A stretch of DNA of 64,000 nt from the NCBI GenBank assembly GCA_014281115.1, contig JACONQ010000002.1, forward strand, positions 2,232,001 to 2,296,000, given 5' to 3'. A program made the translations under genes and the position numbers. The stretch comes from Laburnicola sp. R22_1. Its lineage: Eukaryota; Ascomycota; Dothideomycetes; Pleosporales; Didymosphaeriaceae. The stretch's first letter is position 1. Each line of letters starts with the position of its first letter. The notes under the pieces are model-generated. The model did no database searches and had not been told where the DNA came from. It saw only the letters and a list, made by a program, of their open reading frames with translations. Shown one piece after another: positions 20,903 through 33,274 of this stretch.

Positions 20903-23900
20903 ATGAGCAACAAAGAGGACGAGCTGATCGTTAAGGAGACGATTATCCTTGACAAGCCGAGCGATTGGTCGAAGTGGATCTTTCTGCGAAAGAGGACCGC
21001 TGAGGCATACAAGATCTGGGACTATTGTAACCCAGATTTGACAGTAGATACTGTCAAGAAAATCTACAATGAGAAACCTAAGGAGCGACTACTACGCTCA
21101 TTCAAAAAGGACAACACACCCAACGAAGCTTCAAGTATTGTCCAGGGCGACGATGATATTGAACCAGACGAACTCACGAAATCTGAACGAGAGGACTACA
21201 CCTTCTGGTATGGGTTCTACGCAACAAAGCTGGCAGCCTGGCAGAAGAAGGAGAACGCTCTCAACAACCTGGCACGGGAGATTGCAAGGACGATCGCCAG
21301 CAGGCATATCCTAGTTATTGAGGATGCTGAAACTCCCTACGAACAACTCATGCAACTCAAGAAGATATTCTGTATGTTAGTAGCAGAACGCAAGTATGAG
21401 TTGCTCGAGCAGTACGACAAGATCAAGAAGGTTCCACAACGACAGAAGATGGATGCTTAGTATGAGAGCTACATCACTATCCTTCGCGACATGATTAAAC
21501 TGAAACTACCTGAAGTCTAGGATTATCGAGCACAGCAGGACTTTCTTCAAGCAATTAGGGGAATTGATGAGTCCTTTGTCACGCACGAAATTCAGGAGAT
21601 CACGCGAGCCGAGATAAACGGAACCCTGTATATGGATCCTGTTGCACTAGTGGAGAACTATCGACGGTTCCGACGCACCTTGAACCCTGTAGCGTCAGCA
21701 CTTGGAACATACGCCGTTTTAGGACGCCCTAGTCCAAACACCAATAGCAACACCCAGAAACGTACAGTCACGTGCATCTGCGGGGAACAGCACTTGTTTA
21801 AACAGTGCTCCTATGTGGTGCCTTCTCTTCGACCTGCTGGATGGAGGCCCGACCCAGTTGTCTCAGCCGAGTTTGACAGAGTTAGGAAACTAGGCAAAGG
21901 CAACCCTTTAAGCGCAGCTCTGTTTGGAGCTGAGAAGAAAGCTAGTGAAAAGGCAGCTGCTGCTAACAAGAATGATTTCTCAATAGACACTGGTCACCCT
22001 CCATCGAATGCTTAAAACTCAACAGGAGCAGTTATGCACTGGCAAGGCAGCCAGAACGCAGCTTAGGTTGTTACTCCACTTAGGACAGCTGCTGTTTAAC
22101 AGCCTCCACCGCCATTGATTAATAAGTGGATACTGGATCCTGGCTCCAATCTACATGTCACAAACCATCGGCCAAAGACTTGGGAGAAGATCCGAGATGG
22201 ACACCCAGATGATATCCTACTAGCCGGCACGCAAGCCCTGCAGATACATGAGTGGGGAAATGTCAAGCTGTTTGTTGATACTCCAACTGGCGAACGTTGA
22301 GTGACTATGACATGGGTAGCACTTATTCCCACGTTCTTTACATTAGTAGTGTCACTCTCACGCTGTTAATTAGTTGGTATTGAGTTCGACTCGGGACGTA
22401 GCTGTCTCTATCTAAGGAGCGCTTTAATGGACATATTCTGCACACTCGATAAGCAGGGTGGCTATTGGGTTATGGACTCTAACAAGGCAACACGTCCGAA
22501 CGCATTAGAGTTGTACACATTCGCGATTCAGTCGAAGTCAGCCAAGCCAAGCCGTATAGAGCGCAAGCCTCTACAAGTCACCCCTATAGAAGCTCATCAG
22601 ATGCTAGCTTATGCAGGACGACGCGCGGTTGAACACCTAGAGCAGGCAGTGGATGGTATTAGGCTTATTACTGGCCCCCAAGCCCCGCAATGGAGGGAAT
22701 GTGAAAAGTGCATCAACTCTAAGCTTTCTAAGATCATTAGTTGACGCCCTTAACGCGAGCCTGCGACACGCCCCTTTGAACGTATTGGCATCGACCTTGT
22801 ACAACTTAGGAAGACGGGTGAAGCTTGCTATAATGGGGACAAGTGGCTCTTACACGCTGTGTGTCAACATAGCAGATACCATTTAGGGAAGACTCTTCGT
22901 GATAAGAAGAAGGAGACTCTGACGCGCTCAGTTCGACAGATACTGGCGCTTATACAGACCCAGTTTGACGCGATTGTTGTATACGTTCGCTGTGACAACG
23001 AAAAGGGTTATGCTGATCTCTGGGAGGTCTTTCAAGACCTGGGTATCACAGCTGAGCGACGTGCTGTTAGTGCAGAAGAGATGACTGGCCTGCCTGAGAA
23101 GGCTGGTAACCTTATTATCACTGCGGCAAGAGCTTTGCGGATTGAAGCAAATTTGCCTAAGGAACTGGCTAACGAGTTATGCCTAACGGCTATTTACATC
23201 CTTAATCGATTGCCAACAGAGGTTCTTGACTGGAAGACGCCCTACGAACATGTACGCAAGGTGAAGCCGTCTCTTGCACACATAGACGTTATTGGTGCCA
23301 AAGCCCTATTCCGTAATACCAAGGTGGCCAAAGGTGACAAGCTCGAGTTAAGGTCGATTACTGGATGGCTAGTTGGATACGAAGGAACGAATATCTTCTG
23401 TGTATGGGTTCCTGGGGCTGACAGTGTTGTTCGAACACGTGATGTTGTCTTCGTACGAGACCAACGCTACTCGGCTCTACAACTTGAGCCTATGACGGAG
23501 GAGATACGACGCGTAGTCAGAGTCCTTGATATCGATTCATCGGACGAGGAGGAAGATCCCGTTATCGAGCAGATCCATCGTGATATAACACATCGTCAAC
23601 ATACAGTTGAGGATGATGTTGAGGATCAAGAAGAAGAGGCTACTGGGCCAGATGATGCCGAAGAGCAGATTCAACAGGAGGCCTATGAAGGATTACTCAC
23701 ACCCTGAGAGACACCAGTACCTAGCACTTATGATTGTTCTTAACCAAAAGGCTGGAGAGAGATTGCTTCTGGAGATACTGCGCTAAACCGCTATTAGAAT
23801 AACGCTCTAAGACGGACAAACCCTAATATTGCTGCAGACAATATCGTTCTAGGGTCCCGTCGTCGGGGAGGTGGTAGAGGAGACGATACGCCTAGGGACC

Positions 23901-25606
23901 ATTTTAGTACGCACGCTTCTCTGTACTGGCAAACGTTTGCTACGGCAATCGTGCAACTGCCCCTAAATGAAGAGTTGAAGGTTCACTGTGATCAACTGCC
24001 GCCGCCACCAAAGAACTGGGCTGAGGTCAAATCCCGCCCTAATGCTGATAAGTGGTTCGCTGCTGTGGACAAGGAGATTGAGGAGCAGCTTCACAAAGGT
24101 GTATTTGAGAAGGTGAAAGATGACGTGAAGGAGCACCCAGATGCTGAGACCCTGCCACTAATGTGGGTTTTCACGTACAAGTTCGATGCTGATGGCTACT
24201 TGACTAGCTACAAAGCTCGACTAGTCGTAAGAGGAGATTTGCAGACGACTTGGGATGATACCTACGCAGCCACCCTCGCGGCTCGAACGCTCCGCTTCCT
24301 TATCGCTATTATGTGCGCCTTTGGACTCCTTGCCTACCAGTACGACGTCAAGAATGCTTTCCTCAACGCGTACCTAGCCCGACTCTGTTATGTCTGGACT
24401 CCAGATGGGTTCCGAGACAGACTAGGCAATATGATGCGACTACGCCGAGCACTGTATGGGCTTAAGGATGCCCTAGCGCTGTGGCACAAACACCTAAAGA
24501 AGACCCTTGTTAATATGGGCTTCACTTAAGTCAAGGGTATCCCTTGCCTATTCACTAATGGCAAGCTGATACTATTCTATTACGTAGATGATATCGTCGT
24601 CCTTTTCCGCAAAGGCGATCAACAATATTATTAATAGTTTCAACGCGAGTTCACGAAACGATACGAGACACGAAGCTTAGGAGAACTACGCTGGTTCCTA
24701 GGGATACGCATTATTAGAGACTATGCGAAAGGCAAGGTCTGGATGATCCAAGACTCCTACATCGCAAAAGTCTGCCACGACCACAATCTCCTTTAGGGCA
24801 GCTGACACCCTAAGGTCCCTCTGCGCGAGTCTTATCTCCCCCCAAGTACAGATAAACCTAACGCGGAGCGCACCCGCCTATATCAGATCCTAGTTGGATG
24901 CCTTGGCTTCATCTTATATTTCACCCGGCCTGACGTGGCAAAAGCGCACTCGATACTTGCCCGCTATCTAAATAATCTAAGCCAAAAGCATCTTGCTACT
25001 GTTAAGTCTGTGTGGCAATACTTATACGACTTCCGATTCTGGGCAATTAGAGCAACAACAACAGCACGCTCTAAGAACGCCAACTACATTAGTTAAATTA
25101 ACAATAAGGAAGCTGAGGAGTTGTTATTCTTTGGTGCCTCTGATGCCGCGTTTGCTGATGATCCTGATACTGCTCGAAGCTCATTCGCCTATGTGTTTAA
25201 GCTCTACGGTATGGTTATTGATTGGAAGGCAAAAATTATGAGATCTGTTACCAAATCAACTACTAAGGCCGAACTGTTTGCCCTGTTAACTGCTGGCACT
25301 GAGTTATCCTGGTGGATGAACACCTTTGAAGCTATTGGGTTTAATCCAGAGGTTCGACCTACGTTGTACTGTGATAACTAGCAAACAGTCTTTATTGCCA
25401 ACAAGGACGAAGAAAAGCTTGATACGAAGCTTAGATATATCAAAGTACATCAGATGTGGATCCGCGAGCAAGTTGAAGCCGGGAACATTAACGTTACCTG
25501 GATGGGAACTGCTGATATGCCCGCTGATGGATTGACAAAGTCTCTCTCTGATAGTAGTAAGCACGAGCGATTCTTGCAGCAATTGGGAATGACTGATATC
25601 CGCTAA
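20903..25606 (+). pseudogene. Inner Copia gag-pol polyprotein, stop-interrupted
   Basis: One frame of about 1,568 codons runs from ATG 20903 to TAA 25604-25606 with about 19 in-frame stops and no frameshift seen. In order: gag with 'DWSKWIFLRKRTAEAYKIW' and a zinc knuckle 'CICGEQHLFKQC' (about 21777); protease 'WILDPGSNLHVTN' (about 22127); integrase with 'FERIGIDLVQL', 'VRCDNEKGY' and 'TGLPEKAGNL' as the D-D-E residues; integrase C-region 'GWLVGYEGTNIFCVWVP'; RT 'YKARLVVRGD', 'YQYDVKNAFLNA', 'YYVDDIVVLF' (24581-24592); and RNase H 'FGASDAAFADD', 'TKAELFAL', 'YCDN', 'MPADGLTK'. Stops sit where Gln (CAG/CAA) or Trp (TGG) is expected, for example 21458, 21518 and 25379. Longest open pieces: 20903-21460, 22859-23707, 23951-24529. 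Confidence 0.9.
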
Positions 25607-25753
25607 CAAGTTATTGGTTTAGAGGATAAGTTTGTTACATCTGTCGTTACCTGATAGAGTTCTTCCTAGTGAGGTGCCCTGGAGGCCCTCTGTTCACTTA
25701 TTTTGCTTTGTTATACTTTACAGCACTCCGCTACCTTTGTGCTGTGGGAGGTG

Positions 25754-25905
25754 TGTTAGTGTGGAGTACGATATCACATGATACCACCAACCTGATGTAG
25801 ACTAGTTGCTGATCACGATTCTGCTACTTAAGCAGTTTCTCTGTTCAGCTTGTTACAATCAACTCAGTCTCTCATTCCTAATTGCTACCCTACTTATCCC
25901 TTACA
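25754..25905 (+). repeat. Inner element 3' LTR
   Basis: 152 bp, preceded by the purine-rich GGGAGGTG (25746-25753) that would prime plus-strand synthesis, and followed by the ATATA target duplicate. Confidence 0.95.
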
Positions 25906-25910
25906 ATATA

Positions 25911-25954
25911 ACAAGTATTGCCTCGACTTTCGCCTTTTAGCTACAACCGCTACA
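25911..25954 (+). repeat. Outer element 5' LTR, right part
   Basis: Last 44 bp of the outer LTR, ending GCTACA. It matches 31049-31092 of the 3' LTR apart from transitions. Confidence 0.9.
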
Positions 25955-25965
25955 GTTATGAGCCC
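25955..25965 (+). promoter_or_regulatory. Outer element primer binding site (initiator tRNA-Met half)
   Basis: The same GTTATGAGCCC as in the inner element, directly after the LTR end. Confidence 0.8.
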
Positions 25966-26050
25966 GGATTGCGACGGGGCCTCACTCACCTAAGCAATTA
26001 CCCTACTAAGGACACCACAGTCTTACTGTAGGAGCAACCCTGCGAGCACG

Positions 26051-29000
26051 ATGACAACCAAGTCGGATCCAGCCGTCACTTAAGTGACAATTGTCCTTAG
26101 TCGATCAGAAGATTGGCACAAATGGCTGTTTATCCGCAAGGATACAGCGCAAAAGAACTAACTCTGGAAATATATTGATCTAGATGTTGCAGCAGACAAG
26201 CTACCGCAGCTTGAGGAGCTGATGGAGCCTTAGCTTAGCGACTACGACAGCACGGCTACTACGTACGCCAGCCTAAATACTGAGCAGCGAGCTGATTACT
26301 GTTGGGCGTATAAGAGATGGGAAAAGAAGGATCTAGAGTATAAGCGTTAGCTGAAGGCTCTAGCAGAATTCAACTCTGAGATCAGTAAGACGATAGCAGC
26401 ACACCATATATACCTGATTGAGGACAAGGGTACGCCGCACGAACGACTTATAACCCTCAAGAAACATCTTGTACCATCAGACGCAACACGTCGCCGCGAT
26501 TTAATAACAAAGTATAAGGATCTCTAGACACCGCCAAAGGGCAGGAAGGTTAAAGAGTGGCTTCGACGTTAGGTTGAGGTCACTAACCAGTGCAAGGCTA
26601 TTAGGCTGGTAGAGACGGAGGATTCTCGCGCGCAGGAAGACTTCCTAGTCGCCTACAAGGTACTTGACCTAGAATACGGAATAGCAGGTCTGCGAGACCT
26701 AATCCAGAAGGAGAGGCTTGGTGAAACAGTCCTATTAGTGGAGGACTACGTCGCCGAGTTCTCAGCGTACTTGAAGCGCACACGCCCAATTAGTACGGGC
26801 TTTAGTGCACATGCGGCAGAGCTAGAGATAGCTAAGCTAACAAAAACACTATAAAGCAAACCTTTATAGAGCGGTGTATGCCTCTGTGGCAACAAACACT
26901 CTTGGTCCAAGTGCTAAGTAATAAATCTAGATGCTCCTTCCCGACCCTAAGGATACAATAATAAGGAGGGTAGTAAGAAGGTGGCAGCAGCTTTTGCTAA
27001 GAATCTAAGCTTAAAGATGAGAGTAGAGAAGGCTATAAAGGACTAGAAGGCAACTTAATCGAGCTCTGAGTCTGCAGTTACTATCGACAATAGAAAGCCT
27101 CCCTTAAACCTATATACTTACACCGCGCGATATATGGAATCTAATGCCGTTACGGTTAATAAGCGCGGCGAGCGCGATAAGAAGCTGTTGTTTAACGACA
27201 GCGTTAAACCCGCTGAGGAGCTAGTAGCTCTATCTACACTTAATAACGTTAGCAGCTACAACTTATTAAGTAACTAATTTATACTTAATCCTAGTTTGAA
27301 CACCTACATTGTTAATACTAAGTCTTGGCCTGGATAGATAAGAGAGTATAAGGCCAGTGCTAATAACTTTGTAGGAGCAGGAATAGGACGTATTAAAATC
27401 ACTGTATGGGGTAGTATGAAACTGATAGTGAAGACACCTAAGGGCCTATTAGCTATAGTCCTAACGCACGTTGCTTTAGTCGAAGGCTTCTTAACAAGCC
27501 TTATAGGCTTAGCACGCTGTCGCTTGAGTTAGATTTACTTTAACTTAGGACAAGACCTTCTATACAAGGTTAGTAGAAAATCTGTGGTTGCATACCTGGA
27601 GTACTAAGACGGACACTGGCTAGTCGACGCTGATGCCAGCCGCCGCCCAGAAACCCGCTTATTGTCATCCTTTAGCACTACTTACCAATCTTTAAAGGAC
27701 CCTTGACCTGATTGTATAATCAACTATAGGACAGCCCACAGCACCTAGGGTCACCCTGGTAAGAAGGCGATTAAGAAGCTGGCTGACCATGTGGAAGGCT
27801 TGCGAGTAGAAGGTAGAGACAGCGACTTCTGTGGTGTATGTGTTAAATTACAGCTCTTAAAGCAAGTCTCTAGAAGACAGTAGAAGGACTTCGCATAAAG
27901 GAAGTTCTATCGCGTTGCTATAGACTTTATCCAGCTACTACCTCGAGAAGTAGACTCTTGTCTTAATAGTGACAGAGTTGCAGGTTACATAGTGGACCAG
28001 TATAGTAAGTGGCATGAAGTGGATTGCTTTCCACACCGTACGAAGGCATTTCTAAGCCGCTGGCTTGTCCGCAAGATTCGTAAGATACAGCGTATCTTTG
28101 ATAGCGACGTTACCGCAATTAAGACCGACAACAATTGAGGGTATAGAGTTGCACCAAACGTATTGGAGGAGCTCTGCGCTAAGCTAGGTATCTAATACAA
28201 GCTGTGGGCAGAATACGCAGATAAGCAGAACGGCCTCGCTAAGAGAGCAGGCAAGATTATTGTCATTTGAGCTCAAGCCATAAGACTTAAAGGAAATCTG
28301 CCAAAATTATTATTAAACGAGCTGCTTAAGACAGCAGCATACATACTAAATCGTACACCAACTGAAGCGCTAGGTTGGAAGACTCCATATGAGATTGTAT
28401 GGGGATTGAAGCCAAAGGTGAACCACCTGCGCTCTATAGGCTGCCGAGTGTACGTCCGGAACCTATTAGTTAAAAGAGGTGACAAGCTCAAGTCTAGAGC
28501 ACTTATTAGCTAACTTGTAGGCTATAATTCAACGAATATCTTCAGGATCTGGCTGCCAACAAAGGACAGAGTAATTCGAGCGAGAGACGTCATTTTCGAG
28601 CCAACGCGGTTCTATAAGGGACCAGATGGCTACGCAGCTAAGTTAGTAATTAAAGAAGTTATAGAGCTGCTTGCATTTCTAGAAGAAGCTAAATCTGATA
28701 ATATCGCTATTAAAGAGCTTATAACGCTCAGGCAGAGTTGTATAGTACCTGTAGTTGCAGCTCCTGCTAGTGAGCAGCAGGTAGGGGGTAAGAATAGAGC
28801 TACTAAAGCTGAGGTTGACGAGGTTAACAGAGTTGACGAGGATGTAGAGGACTTGTTTTTGGGAGGTGGGCTACTCACGCCTACGTCTAGAAGTTTACCT
28901 TCACCTCATGTAACTGGGCATTGGAATAATAATAATCTAGTCGAAGTTCTCCTAATAGAGCAAGACCTAGAGTTAACACTAGAAGAGCTCTCTGCCACCC

Positions 29001-30838
29001 AAATCCCTAGCTATATACCTAATTGCTATAATAATAACGCGCTAAGGGGTAGAAACCTTGAAATTAATAAGTCAAACATACTTATAGGTTCACGCCAACA
29101 GCGGCAGCGCGCTAAAGACCTCACAGATGCAACCAGATACCAGACGCACGCGATTTCCTATAGAATACGCATTAATAACTACCTACACGCCTTTTTAACA
29201 GCGCTGAAACCGCAGCCTGTTATTAAGATTTATTAGTCACAGGTTCCGCCTCTACTAAGGACCTGGAAAGACCTAGAGACTTATCTGTATAGAGCTGAGT
29301 TTCGATAAGCTGGTTAAGAAGAATACCGCACTATATAGAGCAAAGGATGCTTTGTAAGGACTACAAAAATAGTAGAAAGTGCTAACACTAAAGTATTACT
29401 ACTAATGTAGGTTTTTACGTATAAATTTAACAAAGACGGCTTTCTTTTACGGTTTAAGGTACGTCTAGTGCTTCGAGGTAACCTTGAGCAGCCGTACGGA
29501 AACACCTACGCTGCCACACTAGCAGCACGCACATTCAGAGCAATCACCGCTATTGCTAATTATTTTGGACTAGCGCTAGTTCAGTACGACGTACCAACAG
29601 CTTTTCTTAACGCCAGACTCAATCGTCTACTCTACGCGCAAATGCCAGACGGATTTCAAGCAGATAGAGAACTACTCTAGATACTCCGCGCTCTCTACGG
29701 GTTGAAAGAGTTACCACTACTATGGTATAAGGAGCTCCGCAGGACGCTATAGTTACTAGGGATAAAGCCTGTGCCAGGTTTCCTGTATGTATATACTAAC
29801 AAATGGCTTATTCTGTTTGTCTACGTCGACAATATTGTTATAGCTTATCACTCTTGCAACGCCGAGCTGCACTAGCAGTTTAAGCAGAAGCTTAGCAAGT
29901 ACTATTAACTAAAGCGACTTGGTCCACTTAAGTGGTTCTTGGGCATACGCGTCGAACGAGATATTGCCGCCCACAAACTTTGGCTGCTTTAGGATGCCTA
30001 CATTAATAAGGTAACTATAAACTATGGCATAAAAACTGCTAGCAGCCGCGCCGAGGTACTAATGACGGTTAACTATCTCGAGCTATTTATAGAGGAACCC
30101 AACGCAGCCTGGACAAAGCTTTACTAGGAGCTTGTTGGTTATCTTGCGTTCCTCACGCAGCTCACTCGCCTAGATCTAGCACGCGCTTATGTGATACACG
30201 CTTTATATCTCACTAACCCTAGACAAGCTTATGTGGAGTCTATTCGCAAAGTGTGGTGACACATCCTAGAGACTTAGTACTATGCACTAGAAGCTTATAC
30301 AGCTAAAGAAGGGATTTAGAAGTTTGTGACTATAGAAGAGGACTATTACAACCCTATCTTCTTTGGAGTATCTAATGTAGCTTTCGCTAATAATGTGAAA
30401 ACTCGCTGCAGCTCCTAAGGCTACGTTTTCTAACTGTTTAGGATGACTATTAACTGGAAGTCTACTCTACAGCGTACAGTCACTAAATCTACTACTAAGG
30501 CAGAGCTACTTGCGCTCTCTCTTACAGGCTTGGAGATAGAGGAATGGCTTTGCTTATACTACAGCCTATCCTTAACGCTAAATACAACTCTAACTATTTG
30601 GTGTGATAACTAGCAGACTGTTAGAATTGTTACAAAGGAGCAAGATAAGCTGGCAATAAAGCTTAAGCACGTTAATATACACTAGAGTTGGATTCGCTAG
30701 GAAGTAGAGCAAGGACAACTTAATGTCTAATAGCGACCTACTAATAGAATGCCTGCTGATAGGATGACTAAGATGCTATCCCGCTAGAAGCATGCCGAGT
30801 TTGTAAGCCAGCTACACCTTACAGATCTACGCTCTTAA
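26051..30838 (+). pseudogene. Outer Copia gag-pol polyprotein, heavily stop-interrupted
   Basis: A single plus-strand frame from ATG 26051 to TAA 30836-30838 reads as a Copia polyprotein broken by dozens of stops, mostly TAG. Recognisable blocks are gag 'DWHKWLFIRKDTAQ', a zinc knuckle 'CLCGNKHSWSKC' (about 26879), integrase 'YRVAIDFIQLL' and 'AIKTDNN' and 'NGLAKRAGKI', 'NRTPTEALGWKTPYEIVWGL', RT 'QYDVPTAFLNARLNRLLYA', 'FVYVDNIVIAY' (29822-29833) and RNase H 'TKSTTKAELLAL', 'WCDN'. The RT box reads Tyr-Val-Asp-Asn instead of Tyr-Val-Asp-Asp. Frameshifts were not evident, so the decay is by substitution. This is related to, but clearly different from, the inner element's protein. Confidence 0.85.
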
Positions 30839-30908
30839 CTTTAATGCATAGCAAATATGTAGGAAAAGTTATCCTTATGTTGCTAGACAACTATAGGATG
30901 AGGGGGTG

Positions 30909-31092
30909 TGTAACGGTAGTGGGTAAGTTTGGAGTTGCTGCCTACAGATCTACTGTTGCCTGTACTAGTTTATTGCTGCCTACACTTGTTTACTACTGCC
31001 TAGATTGCCTATTAGTATATATCCTAGGTACTACTCATATTCAATACAACAAGTGTTGCCTCGACTTTCGCCTTTCAGCTACAACCGCTACA
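30909..31092 (+). repeat. Outer element 3' LTR
   Basis: 184 bp. It differs from the rebuilt 5' LTR at six sites, five of them CpA/TpA or TpG/TpA transitions. Followed by the target duplicate GATTG. Confidence 0.92.
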
Positions 31093-31097
31093 GATTG

Positions 31098-31681
31098 ATT
31101 GCCCATTTGACTCGACAACATCCCTTGCGGTCATATCTTTGCTGCGGGTCTTACACCGTATGTGTAATAGATCTGAACTGCACAGCTCAATGGTTGACCT
31201 CCTGACCATGAAGATATCAGAGATCTGTGCTCTGTGTGGGCAGTCGTGCATGAGAGCGAGCCAACAGGATATGTTCACACATCACGTTACGCGCAACACA
31301 CATGTAGGTCAATCCATTGTATTAGGGTTCATAATCGCGGAGAGATATCCCCAGCGGTAGTTGCTCCTGCCATTTCAATCATATCCATCTACTCGACCGC
31401 CGTTCATGCTTTTTGATACTAGGTACACAGCCCACTTCCAGCAGAGAAGGGAAAAGACAATGCACTAAACGCCTAGCCATATGCATCATGATAAGGTCCA
31501 TGTACATGTCGTCTACTCAGAACCGAGCAGGCGAACAAGTCCGCACCGAATCGCCATCAGACTAGAGACACTAGACATTGATGTCGTTGCCATCGACGGA
31601 GACCTTGCCTTTCTCGACGACAAGATGTCTGAAGTCGAAGTGCAATTAGCAGATATCCCAGAAGAGATGAAGCAAGGCCAC
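31098..31681. other. Intergenic, no supported gene
   Basis: Flank of the outer retrotransposon and 3' region of the small membrane protein gene. Only short ORFs, none recognised. Confidence 0.45.
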
Positions 31682-32015
31682 TTACCCGTTGTAGTACTGC
31701 GGTGCGCGAACTTGCTCATTGTTGCGCTGCAGAACGCGAACGTCCTTGTTGATGCGGCGCATGCGCACCGCGAGGTACGCGGTACCGATGACCGTGAGGA
31801 AGACAAGCGACATGAGGAAGCAGGCGGCGAGGGAGTGAGACTCGACCATGTTCTTGAGGACTAGATGAGGGTAGGGATGAGTATGCTGTCCATCCTCAAG
31901 AGTCAACACGAGGTGGCTACGTACCTTCAGCGCGCTTGGCGATGGTGGTGTCACCTCCCGGACGACACTCCCAGATAGTGGGGCAATCGGCGGGCTTGGT
32001 GTGGTGGTGACCCAT
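31682..32015 (-). CDS. Small single-span membrane protein, 89 aa
   Basis: Two exons, complement of 31925-32015 and 31682-31860. The intron is 64 nt (GTACGT donor, CTAG acceptor), and splicing gives an 89-residue protein. It starts 'MGHHHTKPADCPTIWECRPG', then a single hydrophobic span 'SLAACFLMSLVFLTVIGTAYLAV', then a basic/helical tail 'RMRRINKDVRVLQRNNEQV'. The positive charge after the span suggests the tail faces the cytosol. I do not recognise a named family, but the pattern looks like a conserved short ascomycete protein. The ATG at 32015 is preferred because a Cys/Pro-rich head follows and the splice phase fits. Confidence 0.65.
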
Positions 32016-33237
32016 TGTGATGGAGGTCTCAAGGTATGTAGTTGTGAGTTGGGAGGTGGATGGTGAGAAGTGGAACGTGTGCGGTGGTAGAGAGGCTGAT
32101 CGAGGTAGAGAAGTGAGGTGGTCAAGTCGAGGAGACTCGAGGGTGCAGAGATTTTATAGACGGGCAGTGTGCGCGAGCCAGGCGCTACTTGCGATTACCC
32201 TGATGGGGTTCACGTAAAGTGAAAGAGCGATCGTCATGGCTACGCCCATCACATTCACATGCGGATTTGCGTTTTTATACTGTCACACTGTGGCGAAAGA
32301 GAGCATATGCAGGTAGTAGAGTGTGAAACGCCAGACTCTATGTGAATATGTTTGTTTGCGTCTTCACAATGCCGAGAAGTGCATGTCAGATGGTGATCTT
32401 GGCCCTGGGGACGATAAAGTCACACGGCAATGGCATACTTACCCGAAGCCATTAAAGAGGAAGCCCCTGTAGATACGGGCAAGCACGACAGACTCGACGC
32501 GACTGCATCCGTTGGGCTCGCAAACGCGCTTTCCTTCACACGTCTTCCCCTCCCGCTCCTTCCCTCTAGCCAAAGGTTCCACCACGCACGGCTCCCAAGC
32601 AACCCCAGAGCTATCCTATCTTAGAGAAAAGTGCCACGTACCAGAGAAAGTGTAACCCGGAAGCCCTGAAATTCACAACTTGCAGCGCTTTGGTACGGAT
32701 TAGTTGAGGAGGACAACAGCGAAAGGACAGCAGCATTGTGCCGACGGAAACCGATCTGGTCAGTCGGTCAGCTCAATCTGATTCCGCGCCATACATGAAA
32801 CATAAAGAAGATACTCGTCTAGGCCACGCTCATAGCAAAGCAAACGTATATGTATCTCGTCGACAAGAGACGCACCATACCAGTCGTGCTCACTATCCAC
32901 TCTTTTTCTTCTACACCGTCATGTCCCCTGATCCTATCAATACCACAAACGCCCGGCATCACCTCATCCCCAGCTTGCCCCGTAAACATCAACGCACAAC
33001 GAAGACGAGTTGCTCAACATACATCTCACAATTCGATTTTCTTAATTCAACAACGTCCAAAGACTAGCACCACCCACTAACCAAGCCCGCGACCAAAACA
33101 AGCAAGACCAGCGATCAACATCAGCGCAAACAATCAATTCCCTAGAAGCATACACACGCACCACACATGAGGAGGCCAAACTCACCACTCGCTCAGAAGT
33201 AGACAACCAAGACACACAGAGAGAAAGAGCATAAGGG

Positions 33238-33274
<37 letters not shown>

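Larger units (their letters stand above)
20642..25905 (+). mobile_element. Inner Ty1/Copia LTR retrotransposon
   Basis: This 5,264-bp element has 152-bp LTRs (20642-20793 and 25754-25905, TGTTAGTG...CTTACA). The LTRs differ at one base only, and ATATA is duplicated on both sides (20637-20641, 25906-25910). It is inserted in the 5' LTR of the outer element and is therefore younger. Order gag, protease, integrase, RT, RNase H is of Copia type. Confidence 0.95.
20502..31092 (+). mobile_element. Outer Ty1/Copia LTR retrotransposon (RIP-damaged, split by an inner element)
   Basis: The element has 184-bp LTRs (TGTAACGG...GCTACA) and a 5-bp target duplication GATTG (20497-20501 and 31093-31097). 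The 5' LTR is split: 20502-20641 and 25911-25954, with the inner element between them. The 3' LTR is 30909-31092. A primer site follows the 5' LTR at 25955, and a purine-rich tract precedes the 3' LTR (30896-30908). The own length without the insertion is about 5.3 kb. The single gag-pol frame carries many TAG/TAA codons, so the copy is dead. Confidence 0.93.

Noticed and set aside
20903..30838. In-frame TAG/TAA codons as a recoded genetic code or stop read-through in the retrotransposons
   Set aside because: The stops fall where CAG, CAA or TGG are expected, host genes show normal stop use, and the LTR pairs independently show CpA to TpA changes. RIP explains this without recoding.
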